40,313 nucleotides of DNA from Bacteroidaceae bacterium. Its GTDB lineage: Bacteria; Bacteroidota; Bacteroidia; Bacteroidales; Bacteroidaceae. The position numbers and the translations under genes are program-made. Each line of letters opens with the position of its first letter. The stretch's first letter is position 1. Below, one piece after another: positions 9,194 through 17,926 of this stretch. The notes beneath the pieces were generated by a model, which had not been told where the DNA came from, ran no database searches, and saw only the letters and a list, made by a program, of their open reading frames with translations. The DNA lies in contig JAFXVZ010000025.1 of assembly GCA_017534535.1 (NCBI GenBank), positions 1 through 40,313 of the forward strand, in the 5' to 3' direction.

Positions 9194-11074
9194 ATGAAGA
9201 AACAGATTTTATTAGGTGCCTTGCTGACAGGAATTTGTATTTCAGTTCAAGCGCAAAACAGCGACATCTCTAAAGATGTTGAAACTGACGAAGTGGTGGT
9301 GACAGGTACTCGCAATAAATCGGATATCCGCCACTTACCCATGACCATTACTACTGTCAACCATTTGAAACTCACGGAAAGTCATCGCCCTTCCGTTCTC
9401 CCTACCCTTACCGAACAAGTACCAAATTTGTTTGTTACCTCACGTGGTGTAATGGGTTATGGCGTATCTGGTGGTGCAGCAGGTGGCATTTCTTTGCGTG
9501 GTATCAGTGGTAGTAGTGGTCAGCTGATGGTGCTTATTGACGGACATCCTCAATATATGGGTATCTTCGGACATCCTATTGCCGATGTATATCAAAGCTT
9601 GATGTCAGAAAAAGTAGAAGTATTAAGAGGTCCTGCCTCCGTACTTTATGGTACTAATGCTATGGGGGGTGTAATAAACATTGTGACACGCAAAATGTTG
9701 GAAGATGGTGTAAAGACTGATCTCAGTGTGGGATATGGCTCCTACAATACATTACAGACCGAGGCCACTAATCGTGTGAAAGCAGGCAAGTTCAATAGTG
9801 TTTTATCTCTCTCTTACAACCGAACTGATGGTCATCGCAAGAACATGGAATTTGAGCAGTATGGTGGTTATGCTAAGGTTGGTTACGACATTTCCAACAA
9901 CTGGAAAGCATATGCAGACTTGAATCTGACACACTTCAATGCCACCAACCCAGGAACCATTCAGGCTCCTATTTTGGAGGGTGACCAATGGATTACCCGT
10001 GGAGCTGCTTCAGCTGCCATCGAGAACGATTATGGGAAGACATCTGGCTCTTTAAGTCTCTTTATCAACTGGGGACACCACAAAATAAACGATGGCTACA
10101 CACCAGGTACAGAAAGTGGTCCGCAAAAAGCTTTCTACTTATCTAACGATGCCATGATGGGCTTCTCTTGGTACCAAAGTGTTCAGTTGTTTGAGGGCAA
10201 TCGTCTGACTGGCGGTATTGACTTCCAGCACATCAAAGGTCATGCATGGAACGAGTCTCGTGCCACCAGAGAGGTAACTAACATCTATGCCGATAAGTCA
10301 TTGAACGAGATAGCCGGCTATGTGGATTTCCGTCAAGATATAACCTCTTGGTTGACCATTGATGCAGGTTTACGTGTGGATCATCATTCACAGGCAGGCA
10401 CAGAGTTGATCCCACAAGGAGGATTTTCGTTCCGCTTGCCGAAGGATGCACAAATCAAGGCGATGGTGAGCAAGGGCTTCCGCAATCCCAGCATCCGAGA
10501 AATGTATATGTTCCCTCCCCAGAATGCCGACTTGAAGCCTGAGCGATTGATGAACTACGAGCTGTCATTTACCCAGCGCCAACTTGATGGAGCATTGACT
10601 TATGGTCTTAATCTATTTTATATAAAAGGTGATAACATGATTCAGACCCAGCGCGTTGATGGTAAGCCTCGCAACCTGAATACGGGTGAAATCGAGAACT
10701 GGGGTGTCGAGGGTAATATTGCCTATCGCATCAATGAAAGTTGGAACGTAAATGGAAACTATAGCTATCTTCACATGAAGAATCCTGTGTTGGCAGCTCC
10801 TGAAAACAAGTTTTTTGCAGGTGTAAGCTATAGTCACAATCGTTGGAGTTTCAACACAGGCCTCCAGTATATCAACAATCTTTATACGACTATTGGCGAC
10901 AATCCACAAAAGGAGAATTTCGTGCTTTGGAACGCTGATGTGAACTATAAATTAGCTGATTTCGCCACGTTGTATGTCAAAGGTGAGAATCTATTGGCAC
11001 AGAAGTACGAAATCAATGCAGGCTTCCCTATGCCCAAAGCAACCTTTATGGGAGGCGTTCATCTGACTTTCTAA
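9194..11074 (+). CDS. TonB-dependent outer membrane receptor
   Basis: This 626-residue protein has a signal peptide (MKKQILLGALL ... VQAQ). A TonB-box-like segment DEVVVTGTR lies near residue 33. The plug domain follows (about 45-165, with GGISLRGISGSSGQLMVLID and EVLRGPASVLYGTNAMGGVI), then a 22-strand type barrel ending in the aromatic residue of VHLTF. Length and simple architecture match siderophore, heme or vitamin receptors rather than SusC, as there is no carboxypeptidase-like N-terminal domain. The substrate is unknown, and no cobalamin riboswitch is visible upstream. It follows a DUF1893 gene and an AraC regulator, and a clear terminator closes the unit. Confidence 0.93.
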   Translation: MKKQILLGALLTGICISVQAQNSDISKDVETDEVVVTGTRNKSDIRHLPMTITTVNHLKLTESHRPSVLPTLTEQVPNLFVTSRGVMGYGVSGGAAGGISLRGISGSSGQLMVLIDGHPQYMGIFGHPIADVYQSLMSEKVEVLRGPASVLYGTNAMGGVINIVTRKMLEDGVKTDLSVGYGSYNTLQTEATNRVKAGKFNSVLSLSYNRTDGHRKNMEFEQYGGYAKVGYDISNNWKAYADLNLTHFNATNPGTIQAPILEGDQWITRGAASAAIENDYGKTSGSLSLFINWGHHKINDGYTPGTESGPQKAFYLSNDAMMGFSWYQSVQLFEGNRLTGGIDFQHIKGHAWNESRATREVTNIYADKSLNEIAGYVDFRQDITSWLTIDAGLRVDHHSQAGTELIPQGGFSFRLPKDAQIKAMVSKGFRNPSIREMYMFPPQNADLKPERLMNYELSFTQRQLDGALTYGLNLFYIKGDNMIQTQRVDGKPRNLNTGEIENWGVEGNIAYRINESWNVNGNYSYLHMKNPVLAAPENKFFAGVSYSHNRWSFNTGLQYINNLYTTIGDNPQKENFVLWNADVNYKLADFATLYVKGENLLAQKYEINAGFPMPKATFMGGVHLTF

Positions 11075-11098
11075 TTTTACGTATATACTCTTTTTTTG

Positions 11099-11133
11099 AA
11101 GCGTTTTCTGCGTGATGCAGGGAACGCTTTTTT
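11099..11133 (+). terminator. intrinsic terminator of the TonB receptor unit
   Basis: AAGCGTT (11099-11105) pairs with AACGCTT (11123-11129), with an inner CTGC/GCAG stem, and the 3' arm runs into a T tract at 11128-11133. It lies 24 nt after the receptor stop codon. Confidence 0.85.
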
Positions 11134-11146
11134 AATATAATGACAC

Positions 11147-11192
11147 AAAAAAAGCGGCCCGGTATAATGAACGCTTCCATTATCTCCGGGCC
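11147..11192 (-). terminator. strong minus-strand intrinsic terminator without an adjacent minus-strand gene
   Basis: GGCCCGG (11156-11162) and CCGGGCC (11186-11192) form the base of a hairpin extended by ATAATG/CATTAT. On the minus strand the stem is followed by GC and seven T (plus A-run 11147-11153), a textbook intrinsic terminator. No T tract follows on the plus strand. The nearest minus-strand gene upstream of it is the AraC gene ending at 11983, beyond the crp-type gene. Confidence 0.75.
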
Positions 11193-11287
11193 AATCAACC
11201 ATTCACGAAGTCAAAATTAGAAATAAATCATAGTTGATTAGGTTTAATCTGGTTTTTGGTATGTTTCTAAAATTTGCTCATCAAAAA

Positions 11288-11345
11288 TTTGTATAATCCA
11301 ATTACAATTACTAACTTTGCTTTTGTAACTGATGCAAAGTTACAA
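11288..11345 (+). promoter_or_regulatory. promoter and probable operator of the Crp/Fnr-type gene
   Basis: TTTG at 11288-11291, 20-nt spacer and TAACTTTG at 11312-11319 form a full sigma-ABfr promoter; start near 11326. Two overlapping inverted repeats cover the start: TAACTTTGC/GCAAAGTTA (11312-11320 and 11334-11342) and TTGTAAC/GTTACAA (11323-11329 and 11339-11345). A TGTA-N8-TACA palindrome lies at 11364-11379. The palindromes resemble Crp/Fnr operators and suggest autoregulation. Confidence 0.6.
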
Positions 11346-11402
11346 GTTATTATACTTAGATTTTGTACCATTTGTTACATGGTTTGTTAATAAAATTTAA
11401 TT

Positions 11403-11993
11403 ATGGATTTGAATGAGCTAAAAAACTCCGATTTCTTCAAAGGATTATCGGAAGAAGACATCGCCACTCTCCTGTTTTCATCACCAGGAGCGTTGAGAAA
11501 GTACAATGAAGGGGATTATGTGGCGCGTCAAGGAGAAGTGTGCGACAAAATCGCCATCATGACGAAAGGGGCTGTATACTCTGTTATGATCAATAATTAT
11601 GGCAAAGAACTCATCATGGCAAACATTGAAAGTCCTAACCTGTTGGGATACACTTACATTTTCGCTTCAATCAATAAGTTTAACGTGAACGTCATTGCCA
11701 AATCTCCCTGCGAGATGGTATTCATCGAAAAAGAACGTTTATTGGCCTTGATGCATGAACGTCCAGTCTTTATGCAATCATTTATGCGAGGCATGGCAGA
11801 CAGAAGTCTCATGGTGTTCGGACGTCTATTTGAGCTAAACTTGCATAGTCTGAAACAACGTTTGCTGAAGTATTTCGAGAGTAACTCCGATATTCCCAAT
11901 CAGACAGAACTTGCTAAACGTTTTGGTGTGACCAGACCTTCACTTTCCAGAGCCTTAGCAGAACTGAAGCGTGATGGACTGATCAAAAAATAG
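11403..11993 (+). CDS. short Crp/Fnr family transcriptional regulator
   Basis: This 196-residue regulator has an N-terminal cyclic-nucleotide-binding-type beta roll (about 10-115, with YVARQGEVCDKIAIMTKGAV). A dimerisation helix follows, then a compact C-terminal helix-turn-helix (NQTELAKRFGVTRPSLSRAL, about 163-182). It is roughly 20-35 residues shorter than typical Crp/Fnr proteins. No cluster of four cysteines is present, so it is not an Fe-S oxygen sensor like FNR. Its upstream region is rich in palindromes. The last 11 bp overlap the end of the convergent AraC gene. Redox, nitrosative or other stress control is common for such proteins in Bacteroidota, but the signal is unknown. Confidence 0.88.
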   Translation: MDLNELKNSDFFKGLSEEDIATLLFSSPGALRKYNEGDYVARQGEVCDKIAIMTKGAVYSVMINNYGKELIMANIESPNLLGYTYIFASINKFNVNVIAKSPCEMVFIEKERLLALMHERPVFMQSFMRGMADRSLMVFGRLFELNLHSLKQRLLKYFESNSDIPNQTELAKRFGVTRPSLSRALAELKRDGLIKK

Positions 11994-12903
11994 TGTTTAA
12001 TTGAAAAGCCCTTGGTGAACAACCAACCACAGCTTTGAAATACTTTCCAAAGAACGAGGCGTTGGGGAAATGCAAAATGTCACTAACCTGTTGTACAGAA
12101 TAGTTGTTCTGCTTCAACAACGCTTTTGCTTCCAATATCACATAATCACGAATCCAATCGCTAGGATGCCTTCCGCTATGCTGTAACACCACCCTCGAAA
12201 GGTATTTGGGCGATATACACAACTTGTCTGCATAGAAATTCAGTTGGCGTTCCGTGCTATAATGCTTTCGCACGGCATCCACAAACTCATGAAACAACGT
12301 ATCGCCACGCTGACGCTTCATTTCCTTATCGCCCTCCTTCTCTATCTGATTTACTGCATAATAAGAAAGAGCCTCCATATAACTCATTATCAACTCTTTC
12401 TTATAAGGATTATCTGATAACACCACAGATCGCATCAACTTATATACCTGCATGAAATCAGTCATGTCACGTTCAGAAAAATGAAAAATAAATGGACGAG
12501 TCATGTGCTCCCTGAAACGCAAGGAGTGTTCCATCTTCATCAACAAAGGAAATGCCTTCTCTGGAAACGCCATGATACACAACTTGGTACCTTCGCTGAA
12601 CTGTATCCCCTCACCTATCGTGCCTGGCACCACCACCAAAACATCGTTCTTGCCCACATGATAATCTTCCAGATTCAGACGTATGTCAATAGAGCCTTGC
12701 CGACAAAGAATCACGATGGCAAACATCATCTTCATGGGTAAGACAAAGCTATGTTGCTCAACTTCCATCGTCACATCTTGGGTAGAGGTCAGATTATCGT
12801 CGAGCAACACCAAATCGTCTAAGACTAAACGACGCACGTCACTGGGCAACATATCAAAATGAAACTCAATCAGTTTAGGTTCTTTCATAGTATCAAGATT
12901 CAT
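11983..12903 (-). CDS. AraC family transcriptional regulator
   Basis: This 306-residue protein has an N-terminal sensor region with cupin-like features (about 30-150: a run of beta strands with VGKNDVLVVVPGTIGEG). An AraC double helix-turn-helix covers about 205-306 (LNFYADKLCISPKYLSRVV, then SVQQVSDILHFPNASFFGKY). It starts 3 bp after the stop of the S9 peptidase gene, so it is the second gene of that operon. Its 3' end overlaps the convergent crp-type gene by 11 bp, leaving no room for a terminator between them. ATG 12903 was taken as start; ATG 12888 is also possible. Confidence 0.9.
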   Translation of the reverse strand: MNLDTMKEPKLIEFHFDMLPSDVRRLVLDDLVLLDDNLTSTQDVTMEVEQHSFVLPMKMMFAIVILCRQGSIDIRLNLEDYHVGKNDVLVVVPGTIGEGIQFSEGTKLCIMAFPEKAFPLLMKMEHSLRFREHMTRPFIFHFSERDMTDFMQVYKLMRSVVLSDNPYKKELIMSYMEALSYYAVNQIEKEGDKEMKRQRGDTLFHEFVDAVRKHYSTERQLNFYADKLCISPKYLSRVVLQHSGRHPSDWIRDYVILEAKALLKQNNYSVQQVSDILHFPNASFFGKYFKAVVGCSPRAFQLNTIF

Positions 12904-12906
12904 TAT

Positions 12907-15372
12907 TTACAAACTCTTCGTAGGATACATAGCTTCCCACCAACTATCATCATCCTGTAACCACTTTTGGAACCATGCGAAGATAGTATTCTGCCAACGG
13001 ATACGCTTGTTGTAGTCCAAAATATGATGGTTCTGTCCATCTACCACCACAAAGGCCGTTGGTCTGCCCAAGAGTTTCAGAGCCGTAAACATCTGGATGC
13101 TCTCACCCACAGGCACATTGGTGTCTGCATTGCCATGTAGGAACAACAGTGGTGTGTGAATCTTGTCGGCATTGAAAAGCGGACTCTGATCTACATACAA
13201 ATCCTTGCGATTCCATGGATAGCTATTCGCCATGCTCACCTCACTGTAGCTATACCCCCAGTAGCCCTCACCCCAGTAGCTGGTGTGGTCACTGATGCCT
13301 GCATGCGAAATAGCAGCTGCAAAGATATCGGTCTGTGTTTGCAGATATTGGGTCATAAAGCCACCATAAGAAGCACCAATGCAACCAATCTTCTTGGGGT
13401 TAATATACGAATGTTCAGCCGTGAACTTCTTCACACCCTCAATGATGTCTTCCGCTACCCCTTTACCTGCCGTATTCACATGACGTGCAGCGAATTCCTG
13501 TCCAAAGCCTGTAGCACCGCTGGGGTTCACAACATACACCACATAACCCATGGAAGCATATACATGTTGCGGATAACGGCTCTCAAAAGTACGGCTTGTT
13601 GGACTGCATCCACCATAATAATCCACTACCATTGGATACTGCTTATTGGCATCGAAATCCGCAGGCAAGTAGAAACGTCCGTATATCGTGTCACCTCTAC
13701 TATTCACGAAGTTCCAGCTTTTGCATTCTCCCAATTTAATGTCTTTCAAAATGTCATGGCTCAAATCTTCCACCAGGCAATGAGTATCATCTTTTAGATT
13801 GACAGAATAAATGCGGTCAGAATTCTTCGTACCTTGTCCGCAATACACCATCTGAAGGGCATTGTTTGCCAAAGTAAAGCCCTTGAGTAACTCTTCAGGC
13901 ACTTTCATCTGATGAATCTCCCAAGTATTGGGTTCCATGCGATATAGACTCACACTATCCTTATTTTCAGCCATAAAATAGATCTTGCCGTCAGCCTTAT
14001 TCCACTCCACATCAGTCACATTCGGATTGAAATATTTGGTCAGTGGTTTCACACCCTTATCAGCTACATCCATTACATACAACTGATAATCGTACATGCT
14101 GGGCACCTGATCTGGCTTAACGTTTTTGCCTATGCCATTGAAAGACTCAGGCGAACCAGAGAACAATACCTGCTTGGCATCTGGAGAGAAAGAACAACTA
14201 GACAGGAAGCCATCTCCATCCACCAACTTCTCAGTCTTGAGCGTATTCACATCCATGCGATAAACAGAGCGTAAGGTAGTAGGTCGTTGTGTCAATCTAT
14301 CAGTACTAACACTGAACAGAATATATTTGCCATCCTCAGAGATATCATTCAGATACATACTATGATAGCCAAAGGTGAGCTGTTGCATCACATGTTGTTT
14401 CAAGTCATACTTGGCTAAGTAGCTTCTATCCCTCCAACCTGGTTGACGATCATCGGGCACTAACACCTCAAACACATCCTTACGTTCCTTAGGACCTTCT
14501 TGGCGTACCATATAAATCAAATAATCCTCTGTTGGCGCCATTACGGCACGCCCCTCTGGCATATTACTTGCTAATATTTCCTCAGCACCAGTTTGTGGAT
14601 CCACCACCACCAGTTCCCTACCTTGTTGACTCTTTCTAAAGAAATAGTATTTCGATGTGTGAGGCATCCATTGGGCACTTTCTTCTCCTTGTTCAATGAT
14701 TCTGCCTGTAGTCAGTTCTGAAATTTTAGAAGAATAAACTGTATTACCTCCAGGCAATGTCTCGATATAACTGGTAATGAGGTATTTGCCATTAGGAGAG
14801 AGAGATACGCCACTATAACGTTTGCCATGCAGGATGTCGGTCAACAGAATGTTTCTGCCCGTTTTCTGATCTGTGAGCTTCAACAAACCATTCTCTGTAG
14901 TTGACACATTCACCTTAACCTTCTCAGCATCCTTGCCTGAAAGTGCCTTGATGACCACTTGATGGGTTCCTGGCTCCAAAACCAAACTATCAGGACCAGC
15001 CTTCACGCCATCCACGAACAATTGGTACTTCTTCAGTCCGTCAACCGTGATTTTTGCTTTTCCATAACGGTTGTTCTGCATGGTGAAACCTAATAAGTGT
15101 AGAGCATGGTCGGCCCCAGACTTAGGGATGGTCAATCCATCATTGCCTTTGAGGTCGGCTTTGGTCGAAGCAAACACATCGGTTAGTGGCAACGGCGTGT
15201 CTATCAACGTTTCTGCCGAATATTTCTTATTGTTAACATCTGTTTCATCCACCATAAAAGGTTGTTGCATAGCAAATGGGCCTGCATACTTCACAGTGGT
15301 AATCTTAATATCCTCTGCATTAGCTAACACACCTGCGCCTGCCAATGCCATCACAAGAAGAATACGCTTCAT
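12907..15372 (-). CDS. secreted S9 family serine peptidase (prolyl oligopeptidase/DPP-like)
   Basis: This 821-residue protein has a signal peptide (MKRILLVMALAGAGVLANA). A beta-propeller-like middle carries repeated SPNGKYL/SPDAKQV motifs, and the C-terminal alpha/beta hydrolase domain covers about 570-821. The catalytic triad is visible: Ser668 in GASYGGF, Asp750 in HGNADTNVP, and a His at 782/783 in DGQNHHILD. Such enzymes release di- or oligopeptides, often after proline, in the periplasm of peptide-using Bacteroidota. Exact specificity (DPP4, DPP7/11-like or acyl-aminoacyl) cannot be assigned. It is the first gene of an operon with an AraC regulator, and its promoter is divergent from the SpoU methyltransferase promoter. 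Confidence 0.93.
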   Translation of the reverse strand: MKRILLVMALAGAGVLANAEDIKITTVKYAGPFAMQQPFMVDETDVNNKKYSAETLIDTPLPLTDVFASTKADLKGNDGLTIPKSGADHALHLLGFTMQNNRYGKAKITVDGLKKYQLFVDGVKAGPDSLVLEPGTHQVVIKALSGKDAEKVKVNVSTTENGLLKLTDQKTGRNILLTDILHGKRYSGVSLSPNGKYLITSYIETLPGGNTVYSSKISELTTGRIIEQGEESAQWMPHTSKYYFFRKSQQGRELVVVDPQTGAEEILASNMPEGRAVMAPTEDYLIYMVRQEGPKERKDVFEVLVPDDRQPGWRDRSYLAKYDLKQHVMQQLTFGYHSMYLNDISEDGKYILFSVSTDRLTQRPTTLRSVYRMDVNTLKTEKLVDGDGFLSSCSFSPDAKQVLFSGSPESFNGIGKNVKPDQVPSMYDYQLYVMDVADKGVKPLTKYFNPNVTDVEWNKADGKIYFMAENKDSVSLYRMEPNTWEIHQMKVPEELLKGFTLANNALQMVYCGQGTKNSDRIYSVNLKDDTHCLVEDLSHDILKDIKLGECKSWNFVNSRGDTIYGRFYLPADFDANKQYPMVVDYYGGCSPTSRTFESRYPQHVYASMGYVVYVVNPSGATGFGQEFAARHVNTAGKGVAEDIIEGVKKFTAEHSYINPKKIGCIGASYGGFMTQYLQTQTDIFAAAISHAGISDHTSYWGEGYWGYSYSEVSMANSYPWNRKDLYVDQSPLFNADKIHTPLLFLHGNADTNVPVGESIQMFTALKLLGRPTAFVVVDGQNHHILDYNKRIRWQNTIFAWFQKWLQDDDSWWEAMYPTKSL

Positions 15373-15402
15373 ATTAATATCTTTTAAGTTTTAAACTAAC
15401 TG

Positions 15403-15435
15403 CAAAGATAGCTATTTTTTCTATCTTTGCACAAA
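15403..15435 (-). promoter_or_regulatory. promoter of the S9 peptidase operon, mirrored with the spoU-type gene's -7 box
   Basis: Minus strand: TTTG (plus CAAA 15432-15435), 21-nt spacer, TATCTTTG (plus 15403-15410). Plus strand: TATCTTTG at 15422-15429 serves the methyltransferase gene at 15448. The two -7 boxes form an 11-bp inverted repeat (TGCAAAGATAG and its complement) around 9 bp, so both promoters share the same DNA. Confidence 0.7.
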
Positions 15436-15447
15436 ATTTATTAAAAA

Positions 15448-16263
15448 ATGGTAGAAAGCAAGATAACAAGCCTACAGAATATAAAAGTAAAACAGATGGT
15501 GGCGTTACAACAGAAGTCCGCTGAACGTCGCAAACAAGGTGTTTTTGTGGTGGAAGGACTTAGGGAACTCATACATTGTCAGGAGGCTGGATATCAGATA
15601 GAAACCTTGTTCATCTGTCCATCACTAATGAATGCTTCTACCCTGCCCTCATCACTAAGTGATGTCACCACTTTCGAGGTGACCCCCGAGGTGTATGAAA
15701 AGATTGCTTATCGAGGTGGCACTGAAGGGGCTATGGCGATTGTTCATTCGCGCATCCTTCGACTAAAAGACCTGAAACTGAGAAAAAAACCTTTGCTCAT
15801 AGTATTGGAAAGTGTGGAGAAACCAGGAAATCTGGGAGCTATTATGCGCAGTGCAGATGCCGCTGGCGCTGATGCCGTATTGGTGTGTGACCCATTGACC
15901 GATATCTATAACCCCAACCTTATTCGTAGTTCGATTGGAGCCATTTTCAATGTTCCTTGTGTAGCTTGTTCATCAGAAGAATGTGTCAGCTTTCTGAAAG
16001 CTAAGGGCATCCGTATCCTAACAGCTCAATTGCAAGACTCTAAGTTGTATTACGATACTGATATGACCGTTGGCACGGCCATCATTATGGGAACGGAATC
16101 TACTGGATTGACGAATGTATGGCGAGAAGCGGCCGATGCCCATATCCGTATCCCCATGTTGGGCAGGCTCGACTCATTGAACGTAAGTGTCAGTGCCGCA
16201 ATTTTGCTTTATGAGGCTGTTAGACAAAGGATGATGGTCGAACATAATCCCCCTTTTATCTAA
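15448..16263 (+). CDS. TrmH/SpoU family RNA 2'-O-methyltransferase
   Basis: This 271-residue protein has an N-terminal RNA-binding L30e-like domain (about 1-95, with RRKQGVFVVEGLRELIH). A C-terminal SPOUT methyltransferase domain carries the three SpoU motifs: ESVEKPGNLGAIMRSADAAG, IIMGTESTGLT, and IPMLGRLDSLNVSVSAAILL. It methylates a ribose in rRNA or tRNA using S-adenosylmethionine; the 23S enzyme RlmB is the nearest well-known relative, but the site cannot be told. ATG 15448 lies 18 nt after the -7 box. It is separated from the next gene by about 190 bp, in which I see only weak inverted repeats. Confidence 0.92.
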   Translation: MVESKITSLQNIKVKQMVALQQKSAERRKQGVFVVEGLRELIHCQEAGYQIETLFICPSLMNASTLPSSLSDVTTFEVTPEVYEKIAYRGGTEGAMAIVHSRILRLKDLKLRKKPLLIVLESVEKPGNLGAIMRSADAAGADAVLVCDPLTDIYNPNLIRSSIGAIFNVPCVACSSEECVSFLKAKGIRILTAQLQDSKLYYDTDMTVGTAIIMGTESTGLTNVWREAADAHIRIPMLGRLDSLNVSVSAAILLYEAVRQRMMVEHNPPFI

Positions 16264-16457
16264 AGGGAGGATGTCGCCAAGCAGCGAGAGAGTACAATTT
16301 GTAACGAGTACATACCCTTATGATCGTTATAAATAAGGTATAAAGACGTAATATGCTACATCCAACCTTCTCTTTCCTCTTTAAGTTCGTATTTTTCGTG
16401 ATGAGGATAAAAAAAAGGATAGCATAGGAAATATTTGTAATTTTGCATTCAGAGCAT

Positions 16458-17879
16458 ATGCAGAAAGAGAAAAAAGACGACCTGTTATTACTCATTAGGC
16501 AAGGAAAGCCAATGACTACAGCCCAACAACTGAGGCTGGTGCTGATGCTTTCCACACCTGCCATCCTGGCGCAACTCACCACTACAATGATGCAATACAT
16601 CGATGCCGCTATGGTAGGCAGTCAAGGTGCCAATGCCTCGGCTTCCATTGGACTAGTGGAAACCACCACATGGATGATGGGTAGTGTGTGTTCTTGTGCG
16701 GCAGCAGGTTTCTACGTACAGGTGGCCCATCTCTTAGGTGCTAACGATGACAAGGAGGCTCGTTCTGTACTCCGCCAAGCCTTGGCAGCTGTCATAGGTT
16801 TTGGTTGTGTAATGGGCCTCATTGGCTTCATTATCAGTCCATGGCTCCCCATCTGGTTGGGTGGCAACGAAGATATCAATGGAACGGCATCTGCTTATTT
16901 CGCCATTTTCTCCATTGGCATCCCCATCTTCCAGACCAGTATGTTAGGAGCCGGTATGTTGCGTAGTAGTGGCAACATGTTGGTGCCCAGTATTTTGAGC
17001 GCCGTTATGATGATACTCGACGTAGTATTCAACTTCTTCCTGATATTCCCGTCACGCACGGTGGATTTCATGGGTATGGAATTGTTTATCCCTGGTGCTG
17101 GTCTTTCTGTGGTAGGTGCTGCCATTGGTACAGTCAGTGCGGAAACCATCACGGCAAGTTTGTTGATGTATTTCCTGTGCTTCCGTTCTAAAGATTTGAG
17201 ACTCACCATTGATAAGGGCAACTTCAAGCCTAAGTGGAACTATATCAAGAAAGCATTACACATCGGTGGCCCCATGAGTATCCAACAGGTGATTATGAGT
17301 AGTGCCTATATCGCCACTACCATCATAGTGGCACCTTTAGGAACCTTCGCCATTGCTGCCCATTCATTTGGCATCGTCATTGAGAGTTTGTGCCACATGC
17401 CTGGCTATGGTATTGGCGATGCAGCTACCACCTTGGTAGGTCAGAGTGTTGGAGCTGGACGTAGGGATTTGACTCGAAAGTTTGCATATATGTCAGTGGT
17501 TTTAGGCATGGGAGTGATGGCTTTGATGGGACTGGTGATGTATATCGGTGCTCCGTTCTTCATGGGTATGATGACGCCTGTGGAAGAAGTTCGCCAGTTG
17601 GGTGTGATGGCACTACGTATAGAAGCCTTTGCTGAGCCTATGTTTGCTGCTGCCATCGTATGTTATGGTGTATTTGTAGGTGCATCAGACACCTTAATCC
17701 CAAGTGGTATGAACTTATTGAGTATGTGGGTAGTGCGTATTCCAATGTCTGCTATTTTGGCGTTAAGTCTAGGTTTGCAAGGCGTGTGGATTGCTATGTG
17801 CTTAGAGCTTTGCTTCCGTGGCACTATCTTCCTCTGCCGCTTGCGTTGGGGAAATTGGATGAATGCTATGAAAGGTTGA
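16458..17879 (+). CDS. MATE family multidrug/toxin efflux transporter
   Basis: This protein of about 473 residues has twelve predicted membrane segments and MATE features in each half (ILAQLTTTMMQYIDAAMVGS near the N-terminus, GYGIGDAATTLVGQSVGAGR in the second half). It should export cationic drugs or metabolites using a Na+ or H+ gradient. The frame opens at TTG 16443, but ATG 16458 (MQKEKKDD) keeps the short charged N-terminal extension common in Bacteroides homologues; ATG 16512 is an alternative. A TAATTTTG box at 16438-16445 would put transcription only a few bases before ATG 16458, an unusually short leader. No gene nearby suggests a particular substrate. Confidence 0.92.
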   Translation: MQKEKKDDLLLLIRQGKPMTTAQQLRLVLMLSTPAILAQLTTTMMQYIDAAMVGSQGANASASIGLVETTTWMMGSVCSCAAAGFYVQVAHLLGANDDKEARSVLRQALAAVIGFGCVMGLIGFIISPWLPIWLGGNEDINGTASAYFAIFSIGIPIFQTSMLGAGMLRSSGNMLVPSILSAVMMILDVVFNFFLIFPSRTVDFMGMELFIPGAGLSVVGAAIGTVSAETITASLLMYFLCFRSKDLRLTIDKGNFKPKWNYIKKALHIGGPMSIQQVIMSSAYIATTIIVAPLGTFAIAAHSFGIVIESLCHMPGYGIGDAATTLVGQSVGAGRRDLTRKFAYMSVVLGMGVMALMGLVMYIGAPFFMGMMTPVEEVRQLGVMALRIEAFAEPMFAAAIVCYGVFVGASDTLIPSGMNLLSMWVVRIPMSAILALSLGLQGVWIAMCLELCFRGTIFLCRLRWGNWMNAMKG

Positions 17880-17926
17880 CGATTGACAGATTAGATATTA
17901 TAATTTAGTTTTATATATAACAAACA

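Noticed and set aside
13156-13797. Plus-strand frame of 213 codons inside the S9 peptidase gene
   Set aside because: It is antisense to the catalytic domain, which has all three catalytic residues; no family-like motifs appear in the shadow frame.
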